Assembly (NCBI RefSeq): GCF_003248515.1
Contig: NZ_QFOB01000018.1
Coordinates: 1 to 54,931 of the forward strand
DNA length: 54,931 bases
Direction of reading: 5' to 3'
Origin: Sphingomonas sp.
Lineage (GTDB): Bacteria; Pseudomonadota; Alphaproteobacteria; Sphingomonadales; Sphingomonadaceae
The notes beneath the pieces were generated by a model. That model saw only the letters and a program-made list of their open reading frames with translations, did no database searches and had not been told where the DNA came from. Numbering within the stretch: the first letter of the stretch is position 1; every line of letters begins with the position of its first letter. The position numbers were made by a program, and so were the translations under genes. This document shows positions 34,094 through 42,188 of the stretch, piece by piece.

Positions 34094-34663
34094 TCAGGCC
34101 GCCCGCTGCGGGCGACCCGCCACAGCCGATAGCATATCGGCCAGCATGTCGAGCGCGACGCGCAAGCTTTCGATCCGTGTCGCACCGCGCCCGATGTCAC
34201 CGAAATGACGGACGATATGGCGCGTTTCCACCTCATGCGCGGCGCAGGCGAAGTGCACCAGCCCGGGTTCGTCACCGGGTTCGCCCGGGCCGGCAAAGCC
34301 GGTGATCGCAATCGCCAGCCCCGCATCCGACCGGTGCAAGGCGCCTTCGGCCATGGCGCGCGCGACGGGGTCGCTGACCGCGCCGCAATCGTCGATCATC
34401 TCGTGACTGAGGCCCAGCAGGTCGCATTTGGCCTCCTTGCTATAGACGATGAAGCCCCGATCGAACGCGTTGCTGGCGCCTTCGATATCGGTCAGCAGCG
34501 AGGCAAGCAGCCCGCCGGTGCAGCTTTCCGCGGTCGCGATCCCGATCTTCGCCTTGATGGCGATTGCGAGCAGGGACATCGCCGCCTCGATGATGTCGTC
34601 AGGTAATGCTGGTGACAGCGTCTCGGCGTCCGGCGTCGGCGTGGCTTTGTACTGCGAGGACAT
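34094..34663 (-). CDS. CinA-like nicotinamide-nucleotide amidase (PncC domain)
   Basis: About 189 residues; two adjacent ATGs at 34666 and 34663, and the second has the better spacing from GAAGG. The PncC/CinA C-terminal domain is clear: IGIATAESCTGGLLASLLTD with the TAESCTGG active-site loop, VYSKEAKCDLLGL, and AIAITGFAGPGEPGDEPGLV. PncC deamidates nicotinamide mononucleotide to nicotinic acid mononucleotide and so recycles NAD breakdown products. That is of interest on an island carrying a SIR2-type NADase. First gene of a three-gene unit with the membrane protein and DUF421; an EcfG-like promoter precedes it. Confidence 0.9.
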   Translation of the reverse strand: MSSQYKATPTPDAETLSPALPDDIIEAAMSLLAIAIKAKIGIATAESCTGGLLASLLTDIEGASNAFDRGFIVYSKEAKCDLLGLSHEMIDDCGAVSDPVARAMAEGALHRSDAGLAIAITGFAGPGEPGDEPGLVHFACAAHEVETRHIVRHFGDIGRGATRIESLRVALDMLADMLSAVAGRPQRAA

Positions 34664-34699
34664 CATCCTTCTCTCTGTTGGCACCATCGACTGGCGAGA

Positions 34700-34725
34700 A
34701 ACCTTTGTCCTGCCGACACCGTTCC
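34700..34725 (-). promoter_or_regulatory. EcfG-type promoter upstream of the cinA-like gene
   Basis: On the minus strand, GGAAC (34721-34725) and GGTT (34700-34703) are 17 bases apart, one base from the GGAAC-N16/17-CGTT consensus. The -10 lies about 37 bases before the start codon. Confidence 0.5.
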
Positions 34726-34744
34726 TGTTGGAGTGGCTTTATCG

Positions 34745-35746
34745 TCAGCGGGCCAGGGCATCCCGCGGAAGTTTCAGGACGGTCTCGAAGACGCCGTCGC
34801 GCCATTCTCGCTCGATCGTTCCCTGAAGTCCCCGGAGGGTCGCGTCGAGCAGGCTCGTGCCGAATCCGGCCTGAGGGCTTTCCGGTCGCTGGCCGCCATC
34901 TTCCCGCCAGAATATGGAGACCATTGCGGCGTCGGTGGCAATGTCGACGCTGAGCGACCCGTCCGGATTGGAGAGCGCACCATATTTGACCGCATTGGTG
35001 GCGAGTTCATGGAACAGCAGCGCAAGCGACGTCATCGCATGCTGGCCGACCACCGCGTCGCAATCCATCAGGACGATGCCATCATTGCCATAGGGCGCCA
35101 TCACCGCCGCCAGGATCTCTCCCAAGGTCGTGCAGGCGCCGTCGGCTCTGTCCTCGCTGTGCAGCACCAGCGCCTGCGCGGCAGCGAGCGACGTGATGCG
35201 GGCGGTCAATTGCTCGGTGAACGTCTGGACATCAGCGGCGCGGCGGCTGCCGATACTGATGAGACCCTGAACGATCGACAGCAGGTTCTTCACGCGATGC
35301 CGCATCTCGCTCAGCAGCAGCGCCTGCTCATTCGCATGGCGTAACCGGTCGCCGATATCGCGCGCGATCGTGGAAGCGCCGATGATCGTCCCGTCGGCGC
35401 TGCGAAGCGGGGATATCGTCACTTCAACATGAACGGGTCGGGCCTCACGCGTGCACCGGACTGTCTCGAACCGGCCGATGCGTTCGCCCCGGTGCAGACG
35501 GGCGACGATATCCGCCTCCTCATGCAAACGGTCTTCCGGGATGATCAGGCCGATCGGCCGTCCGACGGCTTCCTCGCGCAAATAGCCGAACAGGCGCTCG
35601 GCACCCGCGTTCCAGCTGGTGATGGTGCCGTCCAGCGTCTTGCTGAGGATGGCATCGGCCGAATCCTCGACGATCGCCGCGAGCCAGGCTGCCGTGTCGG
35701 CGGAAAAATGCGGGTCGGAGAGGGAATGGAGGCTTGCCGGGGGCAT
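34745..35746 (-). CDS. PAS domain HWE/HisKA_2-type histidine kinase
   Basis: 333 residues from the ATG at 35746. Residues 20-140 are a PAS domain (SADAILSKTLDGTITSWNAG, then the PAC-type SADGTIIGASTIARDI). The phosphoacceptor His is in LLSEMRHRVKNLLSIVQGL near residue 145, and the ATP-binding domain has FHELATNAVKYGAL near 249. This is the HWE/HisKA_2 class, the class of the kinases that feed PhyR in the alphaproteobacterial general stress response. No membrane segment is present, so it is a cytosolic sensor, possibly of redox or light via a PAS ligand. No response regulator gene lies nearby, so it probably acts on host regulators. Confidence 0.92.
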   Translation of the reverse strand: MPPASLHSLSDPHFSADTAAWLAAIVEDSADAILSKTLDGTITSWNAGAERLFGYLREEAVGRPIGLIIPEDRLHEEADIVARLHRGERIGRFETVRCTREARPVHVEVTISPLRSADGTIIGASTIARDIGDRLRHANEQALLLSEMRHRVKNLLSIVQGLISIGSRRAADVQTFTEQLTARITSLAAAQALVLHSEDRADGACTTLGEILAAVMAPYGNDGIVLMDCDAVVGQHAMTSLALLFHELATNAVKYGALSNPDGSLSVDIATDAAMVSIFWREDGGQRPESPQAGFGTSLLDATLRGLQGTIEREWRDGVFETVLKLPRDALAR

Positions 35747-36046
35747 GGTTGTTCCTTCCTTGCGGCGGCGCATTGAAGGATTAGCATGCCGTCCGCAGCA
35801 GGTCCGCGGCTGAGCTCCGACTGTGCGGTGGCCGTTGGCCAGTGAGCACAATAGCAGATTGCACCGCCGGCAACAAACCATGCGCCAACGGTTCGACATG
35901 AAGGATCGTCGGCACGCCGGACATTGATGCGGACCGAGCCGTGGCCGTGACGGACTGTGCTTACCGCAGGAACGACGCGGCCATGATGCTCGTTCTGCAA
36001 TTCGAGCCCCCGAGCGCCGGAGACCCCCTTCCGCAGGAGAAGTGCA
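35747..36046. other. Divergent control region
   Basis: 300 bases between the minus-strand kinase gene and the plus-strand SRPBCC operon. It contains the perfect EcfG-type promoter at 35969-35994 for the plus strand. I see no gene and no clear promoter for the kinase. Confidence 0.5.
35969..35994 (+). promoter_or_regulatory. Perfect EcfG-type promoter of the SRPBCC/formaldehyde dehydrogenase operon
   Basis: GGAAC at 35969-35973 and CGTT at 35991-35994 are separated by 17 bases, an exact match to the EcfG (general stress sigma factor) consensus. The ATG of the first gene is 53 bases downstream of the -10 element. Confidence 0.75.
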
Positions 36047-36622
36047 ATGGCCGATTTGCGTGACGATGCACCGATCACGACGTCGAAGCGCAGCGACAGG
36101 ATTGTCGATGCGACCCAGGATCTGGTCGAGGCCAAAGGCGATAGTCTTGTCGGCCGATCGGTCACGATCAATCGTCCGCGCAACGAACTTTATGCATATT
36201 GGCGCGACTTCGCCCGACTTCCGACCTTCATGGACAATGTCGAGCGGGTCGACCTGATCGACGATACAACCAGCCATTGGGTCGTGAAGGCGCCCGGCGG
36301 CAAGACGGTCGAGTGGGATGCCGTCATCACCGAGGAACGGCCTGACGAAATGATCGCCTGGGCATCGACGGAAGGCGCGGATGTCCCCAATAGCGGACGC
36401 ATCGACTTTGGGGACGCAGGCGATCGCGGCACGGTAGTCACCGCGACCATTCTCTACGATCCACCCGCTGGCTTCATCGGCAAGGTCATCGCCAAGATGT
36501 TCCAGCGTGAGCCGGCCATTCAGGCGCGGCGCGACCTGCGGCGTTTCAAGCAACTCATGGAAACCGGCGAGATCGCCACGGCGGCTCGCACCCGAAAGCA
36601 GTTCGAAGAGGAGCCGGCCTAA
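36047..36622 (+). CDS. SRPBCC family protein
   Basis: 191 residues. The SRPBCC/START-like fold starts near residue 38 (VTINRPRNELYAYWRDFARL), continues with FMDNVERVDLIDDTTSHWVV and VEWDAVITEERPDEMIAW, and ends in a long C-terminal helix. The class binds hydrophobic ligands in a deep cavity; this subtype (cyclase/dehydrase-like) occurs in stress regulons of soil alphaproteobacteria. The stop overlaps the ATG of the dehydrogenase gene (TAATG), so they are tightly coupled. First gene downstream of a perfect EcfG promoter. Specific ligand unknown. Confidence 0.9.
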   Translation: MADLRDDAPITTSKRSDRIVDATQDLVEAKGDSLVGRSVTINRPRNELYAYWRDFARLPTFMDNVERVDLIDDTTSHWVVKAPGGKTVEWDAVITEERPDEMIAWASTEGADVPNSGRIDFGDAGDRGTVVTATILYDPPAGFIGKVIAKMFQREPAIQARRDLRRFKQLMETGEIATAARTRKQFEEEPA

Positions 36623-37812
36623 TGCGCGCGCTCACCTGGCACGGCAAGCACGACGTCCGCGTCGACACGGTCGACGATCCCGAAATCCTCAACCCGCGCG
36701 ACGCGATCATCAAAGTCACCTCGACCGCGATCTGCGGGTCGGACCTGCACCTCTACGACGGCTATATCCCGACGATGCAGGCGGGCGACATCCTCGGCCA
36801 CGAGTTCATGGGCGAAGTGGTCGAGATCGGACCCAAGTCGACGCTCAAAAAGGGCCAGCGCGTGGTGGTACCGTTCACCATCGCCTGCGGCGGCTGCTAT
36901 CATTGCGGCAAGCATCAATATTCCGCCTGCGACAACGCCAATCCGGCCGACAATCAGGACATCGCCCAGACGCTCTATGGCCAACCGATGAGCGGCCTGT
37001 TCGGCTACAGCCACATGACCGGCGGCTATGCGGGCGGGCAGGCCGAATATGTCCGCGTGCCGTTCAGCGATGTCGGCCCGATCGTCATCCCCGACGGGAT
37101 CGATGATGACAAGGTGCTGTTCCTGTCCGACATCCTGCCGACCGGCTGGCAGGCAGCCGAATTCGCACAGATCGAGCCGGGCGATACGGTCGCGGTCTGG
37201 GGCTGCGGTCCCGTAGGCCTGTTCTGCGTGCAGTCGGCCTTCCTGATGGGCGCCGAGCGCGTCATTGCCATCGATCATTTCCCGCGCAGGCTCGAACTGG
37301 CGGCGAAGTTCGGGGCCGAAACGCTCAACTTCGAAGAGAGCAAGACCTATGAGGCGCTGATGGAGATGACGGGCGGCATTGGCCCCGACGCCTGCATCGA
37401 TGCGGTGGGCCTCGAGGCGCACGGCCTGTTCGTCGATAATGTCTGGGACCAGATCAAGGTCTCGACCTTCACCGGCACCGACCGGACCCATTCGATCCGG
37501 CAGGCGATCATCGCCTGCCGTAAGGGCGGCCGAGTCTCGATGCCGGCGGTCTATGGCGGTTTTGTCGACAAGTTCCCGCTCGGCGCCTTCATGGAGAAAG
37601 GTCTGACCCTGAAGACCGGCCAGACTCATGTGCAGCATTATCTGCCCGGGCTGCTCGCTGCGATCATGGAGGGGAAGATCGATACGACCTTCCTCATCAG
37701 CCACCGCATGCCGCTGAGCGAGGCGCCCGAGGGCTACAAGATCTTCCACGATCATCAGAACGACGTGACCAAGGTGGTGCTGAAGCCCGGCCTCGACCGG
37801 GTCGCTGCGTAA
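36622..37812 (+). CDS. Zinc-dependent alcohol/formaldehyde dehydrogenase (glutathione-independent type)
   Basis: 396 residues. Catalytic zinc region: TAICGSDLHLYDG (Cys38) and GHEFMGEVVEIG. Structural zinc loop: CGGCYHCGKHQYSACDNAN. The long insertion after this (about residues 105-145, QPMSGLFGYSHMTGGYAGGQ) is typical of glutathione-independent formaldehyde dehydrogenases rather than classical ADHs. The Rossmann loop is WGCGPVGLFCVQSA. It would oxidise formaldehyde or other short aldehydes/alcohols with NAD. Coupled by TAATG to the SRPBCC gene, and followed by an SDR gene after 11 bases. Confidence 0.92.
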   Translation: MRALTWHGKHDVRVDTVDDPEILNPRDAIIKVTSTAICGSDLHLYDGYIPTMQAGDILGHEFMGEVVEIGPKSTLKKGQRVVVPFTIACGGCYHCGKHQYSACDNANPADNQDIAQTLYGQPMSGLFGYSHMTGGYAGGQAEYVRVPFSDVGPIVIPDGIDDDKVLFLSDILPTGWQAAEFAQIEPGDTVAVWGCGPVGLFCVQSAFLMGAERVIAIDHFPRRLELAAKFGAETLNFEESKTYEALMEMTGGIGPDACIDAVGLEAHGLFVDNVWDQIKVSTFTGTDRTHSIRQAIIACRKGGRVSMPAVYGGFVDKFPLGAFMEKGLTLKTGQTHVQHYLPGLLAAIMEGKIDTTFLISHRMPLSEAPEGYKIFHDHQNDVTKVVLKPGLDRVAA

Positions 37813-37823
37813 GGAGAGACGAT

Positions 37824-38594
37824 ATGGCCGACAAATTCGCGATCATCACCGGCGCCTCGACGGGCATCGGCGCCGAGCTTGCCAGACTGGCGGCTGCGGA
37901 TGGATATGACCTGCTGCTGGTCGCCGACACGCCCTTTGTCGATCCGTCGGTCGGGATCGCTAATGCCCGGACGCTCGAAGTCGATCTCGCGACGCTCGAA
38001 GGCGTCGATAGACTGCTCGACGCCGCCGGTGGCCGGCATATCGATCTGCTGTGCGCGAACGCGGGACATGGCCTCGGCGGACCGTTTCTCGACCATGCCG
38101 TCAGCGACTGGCGCCATGTCATAGATACCAATGTCACGGGCACGGTTTACCTGTTGCAGAAGATACTCGCGAAGATGGTGGCACAGGGTGAGGGCAAGGT
38201 GCTGATCACTGGCTCGATCGCGGGCTGGATGCCGGGCAGCTTCTCCGCAGTCTATAACGGCACCAAGGCGTTCATCGACAATTTCACCGCCGCCATCCGC
38301 AACGAGCTCAAGGAGCATGACGGGATCACGATCACCACGCTGGAACCCGGCCCGGTCGAGACCGAGTTCTTCCACCGTGCCGGCATGGACGACACCAAGG
38401 TTGGCCAGAATGACAAGAAATCCGATCCTGCGGATGTCGCGAAGGACGGCTGGGACGCGCTGATGGCCGGCAAGGACACGATCATATCGGGCTGGAAGAA
38501 CAAGCTTCAGGTCGCCGCGTCGGGCGTGCTGCCGCAATCCGCACCGGCGGAGCTGCATCGCGGCATGGCCGAGCCAGGCAGCGGGAAGGAATGA
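37824..38594 (+). CDS. SDR family NAD(P)-dependent oxidoreductase
   Basis: 256 residues. The SDR core has IITGASTGIGAELARLAA near residue 10, CANAGHGLGG (for NNAG), the active-site Ser in LITGSIAGWMPG and Tyr-Lys in YNGTKAFID near residue 150. The C-terminal 40 residues (KKSDPADVAKDGWDALMAG) are typical of the DltE-like SDR group. The cofactor is probably NADP(H); the substrate is unknown. Third gene of the EcfG-led operon, 11 bases after the dehydrogenase and three bases before the DUF3175 gene. Confidence 0.92.
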   Translation: MADKFAIITGASTGIGAELARLAAADGYDLLLVADTPFVDPSVGIANARTLEVDLATLEGVDRLLDAAGGRHIDLLCANAGHGLGGPFLDHAVSDWRHVIDTNVTGTVYLLQKILAKMVAQGEGKVLITGSIAGWMPGSFSAVYNGTKAFIDNFTAAIRNELKEHDGITITTLEPGPVETEFFHRAGMDDTKVGQNDKKSDPADVAKDGWDALMAGKDTIISGWKNKLQVAASGVLPQSAPAELHRGMAEPGSGKE

Positions 38595-38597
38595 GCG

Positions 38598-38906
38598 ATG
38601 GCGCAGAAGAAATGGTCGCAGGATGTGACCGAGCGTTCGGATGCGCTCGATCTCGAGGACAGCGTATTCAAACAGGACGATCCCGCAAAGATCGCCGCGT
38701 CGCTCAAGCGCTCGGCAGAGCACAGCAAGCGCCGCAAAGGCACGCCGCTCCAGTCCGCGATGGGCATGCTCAACTTCTATATCAATCGCGCAGGAGACAA
38801 TCTCGGCAAGGGCCAGCGGCAGGTGCTTGAAAAGGCCAAGGATGAACTTCGTGAGGCATTCGGCAGGGAGCCGAAGGGCACGCACAAGGAGAAAGCCCAT
38901 GGCTGA
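38598..38906 (+). CDS. DUF3175 protein
   Basis: 102 residues. The match to DUF3175 rests on the opening KKWSQDVTERSDALDLEDSV, then PAKIAASLKRSAEHSKRRK and the later SAMGMLNFYINRAGDNL segment. Members are small, charged proteins of unknown function, frequent in rhizobia and sphingomonads and often near stress genes. The last 20 residues are basic. Its 3' end overlaps the next small gene by eight bases. Confidence 0.88.
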   Translation: MAQKKWSQDVTERSDALDLEDSVFKQDDPAKIAASLKRSAEHSKRRKGTPLQSAMGMLNFYINRAGDNLGKGQRQVLEKAKDELREAFGREPKGTHKEKAHG

Positions 38907-39072
38907 GAAAGGCAAGGAACGAAACCGGACCTCGCGTGGCCCACTGGGCGATGCCCGTCCGGATAGCACCAACAACGATACGCGCACGGGCGGCGGGCAG
39001 TCCCCCGAGAAGGTCGAGGACCGGCCCGTGGTCGGCACGGTCAAGCCGGAAGATTATCCGTCCCAGCAATGA
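38899..39072 (+). CDS. Small hydrophilic protein, 57 residues
   Basis: Starts at an ATG preceded by AAGGAG eight bases upstream, overlapping the DUF3175 gene by eight bases. The product is entirely hydrophilic (KGKERNRTSRGPLGDARPDS, then TGGGQSPEKVEDRPVVGTVK) and probably disordered. No family recognised. Similar small hydrophilic proteins accumulate under desiccation or osmotic stress in this group, but that is only an analogy. Confidence 0.65.
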   Translation: MAEKGKERNRTSRGPLGDARPDSTNNDTRTGGGQSPEKVEDRPVVGTVKPEDYPSQQ

Positions 39073-39095
39073 CGAACAGCAAGGAGTGATTCAAC

Positions 39096-39362
39096 ATGGC
39101 CGATCTCAGCCAGATCAGGGAACATATGGAAATCATTGGCGCCGACGGCGTCCATATCGGCACCGTCGACAAGGTCGAAGGCGACCGGATCAAGATGACC
39201 AAGGCCGACAGCGGATCGCATGGCGACCATCATCATTATTTCTCGGGTGGCCTTGTGGCTGCCGTGGAAGGTGATCAGGTGCGGTTGTCTGCGGCCGGAT
39301 CGGCGGCGGTGCTGCTCGAGGAGGAAGAAGGCGGCGAGCCGTTGACTGACAAGACCCCCTGA
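39096..39362 (+). CDS. DUF2171 protein
   Basis: 88 residues. The DUF2171 family is recognised from HMEIIGADGVHIGTVDKVEG, then DRIKMTKADS and a His cluster HGDHHHYFSG, a PRC-barrel-like beta fold. The function is not known; members occur in stress operons. The last residues are acidic. It is the last gene of the EcfG-led operon, 23 bases after the small hydrophilic protein, with AAGGAG in front of the ATG region. Confidence 0.88.
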   Translation: MADLSQIREHMEIIGADGVHIGTVDKVEGDRIKMTKADSGSHGDHHHYFSGGLVAAVEGDQVRLSAAGSAAVLLEEEEGGEPLTDKTP

Positions 39363-39389
39363 CCGGCTAACGAGAACCGCGCCCTTCGG

Positions 39390-40610
39390 TCAGTCAAAAC
39401 GATAGGGACTGAAACAGTCGCGATCCGGATCGGGCTCGCCGCCCAGTTCCCGCTCGAGCATCTGGGCGGCGAGGCTGGCGAAAGCGATGCCATTGCCGCC
39501 GTAGCCCGCCGCCATCCAGACGTTCGGCATTGTCGCGACGGGGCCGATCGCCGGCAACCCGTCGGGCGAGGAACCGAAGGTGGCGGTCCACCGCCGGTCG
39601 ATCGCGATCGGCCCGCTTTGCAGCATCGTCTCCAGTTTGGCGGCGATCGTTCCCGCCTTCGCGCCGAGCAAAGCATCGCGCCCAGCTTCATCCGAAGAGT
39701 CGATATCTTCGCCGCCGGCGATGATCCGGCCACGCCGGTCGGTGCGCACGTAGAGATAGGGGTCGGACGCCTCCCAGATCATCGCCTGCTCTCGCCACAG
39801 CGACGCGCGACCAGGGGGCGTGGCGATGGCGAAGGTCGAATGCAGGCCGAATACAGGCGGCAGGAATAGTGGTGCGCGTTCATATCCGGTTGCGAGGATC
39901 ACATCCCTTGCATGGCATGTCCGTCCATCGTCTGTTTCGAGCCGCACACCCCCGTCGGCAGGATGTAGTGCCGCGATATCGACCGGCCACGTCAAGGTCG
40001 CTCCCTTGCGGCACGCCCGGTCCAGCATGGCATGGCACAGGCGAACTGGCTCGATCTCGAATCCGCCCTGCGACGCGATTGCGGCGCGCGGTGCGATATC
40101 GAAGCGCGCCTGCGTCTCCTCGCCGCGCAGAAATGTGGATGGCAGACCGTGGCGGCGATGCATTTCCGCTTCCCTGGCCAGTCCGTCCTCGCCGAGGATC
40201 GTACCCGCGAGATAGAGCGTCGGCCGCTCGATCCGCCCAGCCTCGATCCCAAGCGCGTCGATCCTGTATGCGAAATCCCGCACTGCCTCGTGGACGCGCC
40301 GCCATCGTCGGACCGCTTCTGCCTCGCCCATGTTGCGGGCGAGGTGGCTCATCGGCACGTCCATTGCCCACATGATCTCGGCGGTCGACGCGGCGGTGCT
40401 GCCGCACCCGGGCGGCCGGCGATCAAACAGCGCGATGCGCCGGCGACCGTCGCTCAGTCGGTCGGCGATGACCGCACCAACGATTCCCGATCCTAGGATG
40501 GCGATGTCGATGGGGTCGGCCGGAAAGAAATCGGACGGCCGAGACGGCCAGTCCGTTTCCTGCCAGGGAACATCGCCAGTGCGTAGGTCGCGGGATTCGG
40601 TAAATGTCAT
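39390..40610 (-). CDS. FAD-dependent oxidoreductase (D-amino-acid oxidase-like)
   Basis: 406 residues from the ATG at 40610; the frame is open further upstream but that part is a shadow of the next region. A short N-terminal extension (SRDLRTGDVPWQETDW) precedes the FAD Rossmann motif ILGSGIVGAVIADRL near residue 37. Other DAO-family features are TAEIMWAMDVPMSHL, the substrate-domain GGEDIDSSDEAG and the C-terminal FAD loop MAAGYGGNGIAFASLAA. It fits the group of glycine/D-amino acid oxidases related to YurR/GbcD. The substrate amine is unknown. It is the third minus-strand gene of a unit with the flavodoxin-like protein (43 bases upstream). Confidence 0.88.
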   Translation of the reverse strand: MTFTESRDLRTGDVPWQETDWPSRPSDFFPADPIDIAILGSGIVGAVIADRLSDGRRRIALFDRRPPGCGSTAASTAEIMWAMDVPMSHLARNMGEAEAVRRWRRVHEAVRDFAYRIDALGIEAGRIERPTLYLAGTILGEDGLAREAEMHRRHGLPSTFLRGEETQARFDIAPRAAIASQGGFEIEPVRLCHAMLDRACRKGATLTWPVDIAALHPADGGVRLETDDGRTCHARDVILATGYERAPLFLPPVFGLHSTFAIATPPGRASLWREQAMIWEASDPYLYVRTDRRGRIIAGGEDIDSSDEAGRDALLGAKAGTIAAKLETMLQSGPIAIDRRWTATFGSSPDGLPAIGPVATMPNVWMAAGYGGNGIAFASLAAQMLERELGGEPDPDRDCFSPYRFD

Positions 40611-40653
40611 CAGGCCATTGGTAGTTCGACAGCGGCGCCGATCGCGAACAGCT

Positions 40654-41265
40654 TCATCCGGGATAATTCTGCTGGTTGAGCAGGCCGGCGAGATGCGTGG
40701 CGTTGCTAGCCACCATCTTCGCCGTCTTGGCGACCATTTCCGGGGTCGCGTCGAGATCCTTGAAATCGGTCGATCCCATCGCCTCCCCGACCCAATAACA
40801 GGCAGCCACAGCCGGGATCGTCCAGCCGACATCGTTGAGCGCCTGAAAAATCTGCGCCGAGCAGAAATGTGCGCCATCCTCATTGCCGACGATGGCGGCG
40901 ACCGCGACCTTCCCGTAGCTCGGCATCCGGCCCTGCGCGTCGGTCTCTTCAAGGAACGCATCCATGCGTTCCAGCACACGCTTGGCGATGCTGCTTACCT
41001 GGCCCATCCAGATCGGACCACCGAGTATCAGTATGTCATGCGCGAGGATTTTTTCTCGCAAATCGGGCCAGTCGTCGCCTTCACCTTCGTCCGAGGTAAC
41101 GCCGGGCTTGATATTGAGCGCCCCCACGCGGACGGTCTCCGTGACGGCGATATCCCGGTCGCGAAAGGCATCGGCCAGCACTGTGATCATCGCATCGGTG
41201 GACGAGATCTCACCGGGGTCGCTCTTCAACGTGCAGTTAAGAGGCAAAGCCTTGATCGTCGGCAT
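40654..41265 (-). CDS. Flavodoxin/NADPH-dependent FMN reductase family protein
   Basis: 203 residues. The flavodoxin-like fold is shown by the N-terminal ALPLNCTLKSDPGEISSTDA phosphate loop, then HDILILGGPIWMGQVSSIA (FMN-binding), and AAIVGNEDGAHFCSAQI. This is the WrbA/flavodoxin family of small FMN proteins that reduce quinones or act as electron carriers. It is three bases downstream of the small basic gene, so translation is likely coupled. A role in protection from reactive quinones is likely but not proven by the sequence. Confidence 0.88.
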   Translation of the reverse strand: MPTIKALPLNCTLKSDPGEISSTDAMITVLADAFRDRDIAVTETVRVGALNIKPGVTSDEGEGDDWPDLREKILAHDILILGGPIWMGQVSSIAKRVLERMDAFLEETDAQGRMPSYGKVAVAAIVGNEDGAHFCSAQIFQALNDVGWTIPAVAACYWVGEAMGSTDFKDLDATPEMVAKTAKMVASNATHLAGLLNQQNYPG

Positions 41266-41268
41266 GTC

Positions 41269-41562
41269 CTACCCCGCCTTCTTTCTGCGCGTTTCCCAGC
41301 CCATTCTGGCCGCAGCCGATCGCTTTTCGTGGCTCTGGCTCGACCCGCCGATCTTGCCGCCCTTGCGCGAGGAGGCATGGCTCTCCGCCTTGCCGCGTCC
41401 CGAGCCGGACTTGTTTCCACCGCCTGATTCCTTGTTCACCGTCGCCCAGGCGCGTCGTTCAGCTTCCTCGCTGCTGACCCCACGATCCTCATATCCCTTT
41501 TCGATATGTTCGGCTTTGCGCTTCTGCTTCTCGGTGTAACTCGACTTGTCTCCGCGGGGCAT
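41269..41562 (-). CDS. Small basic protein of the plasmid-stabilisation type
   Basis: 97 residues from the ATG at 41562, with AAAGGAAG four bases upstream. The protein is very basic, with the segment YTEKQKRKAEHIEKGYEDRG and the Gly/Ser/Lys-rich KSGSGRGKAESHASSRKGG. In sphingomonads and rhizobia such proteins are often called plasmid stabilisation proteins, but a function is not established; a nucleic-acid binding or stress role is possible. It is first in a unit with the flavodoxin-like and FAD genes. A near-EcfG promoter lies 31 bases upstream. Confidence 0.8.
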   Translation of the reverse strand: MPRGDKSSYTEKQKRKAEHIEKGYEDRGVSSEEAERRAWATVNKESGGGNKSGSGRGKAESHASSRKGGKIGGSSQSHEKRSAAARMGWETRRKKAG

Positions 41563-41592
41563 GACACTTCCTTTATTTTGCCATGCCGCCAA

Positions 41593-41617
41593 AACGCTCG
41601 AAAGGCGGTATAGTGCC
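41593..41617 (-). promoter_or_regulatory. EcfG-like promoter upstream of the small basic gene
   Basis: On the minus strand, GGCAC (41613-41617) and CGTT (41593-41596) are 16 bases apart. The -10 element is perfect and the -35 differs by one base from GGAAC. A chance match cannot be excluded. Confidence 0.4.
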
Positions 41618-41831
41618 GCGTTTTGAATGCGCTCGAGTGGTTCAAACCGCCCGCTTGGCCTCCGTCCACTGCAATGCGCGGACAAGTTATAAAGGATACC
41701 CAGGCGAAACCCATCGTCGAGGTCAACGTCAGGAGCATCATGCACAATAAAAGCTATCGTGGACGATCGACGAATGGTGGCTTTGTTCGGCGTATTTCAT
41801 GCTCAGCAGCGTAAGGGGCGGCTGCTCAGCC

Positions 41832-42188
41832 CTAGAGATCTTTCCGGACAGCATCGTCGTAATGGGCGTCGATGGCCGCGGGATACTGCTTGATCATAGC
41901 TGCCTTCCGAGCAAATCTTACCTTCCTCGGCATCGAACCGCCTAGCCGGCGCTGGAGGGTGACCCATTCATCCAGATCATCAAGCGAATATCTGATCCAG
42001 CGGCCGAACTTGTAATATGCCGGACCGCCGCCGAGGTTCCGGTAGCATGCCAGCGAGTGACGGGTAATCGTCAGATATTTGGCGGCGATAGTCGGCGTGA
42101 CGAGGCGGAGTGGCTTCACATCGTTGAGATGGATGGCGCCGTGAAGCTGATCGGAAGTCAGATAGCGGCGGTCGGGACCGTCACCCAT
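41832..42188 (-). CDS. Excisionase-like helix-turn-helix protein
   Basis: 118 residues from the ATG at 42188, with GGGAG nine bases upstream. A MerR/AlpA-type winged helix sits near residue 32 (TPTIAAKYLTITRHSLACYR, then GPAYYKFGRWIRYSLDDLDE), the pattern of DNA-binding excisionases and recombination directionality factors. It overlaps the 3' end of the integrase gene by eight bases and is read in the same direction. The pairing with the integrase suggests that it helps excise the island. It may also repress the integrase promoter. Confidence 0.78.
   Translation of the reverse strand: MGDGPDRRYLTSDQLHGAIHLNDVKPLRLVTPTIAAKYLTITRHSLACYRNLGGGPAYYKFGRWIRYSLDDLDEWVTLQRRLGGSMPRKVRFARKAAMIKQYPAAIDAHYDDAVRKDL

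Noticed and set aside
36619..37755. 378-residue minus-strand frame opposite the formaldehyde dehydrogenase-like gene
   Set aside because: Shadow of a clear zinc dehydrogenase.
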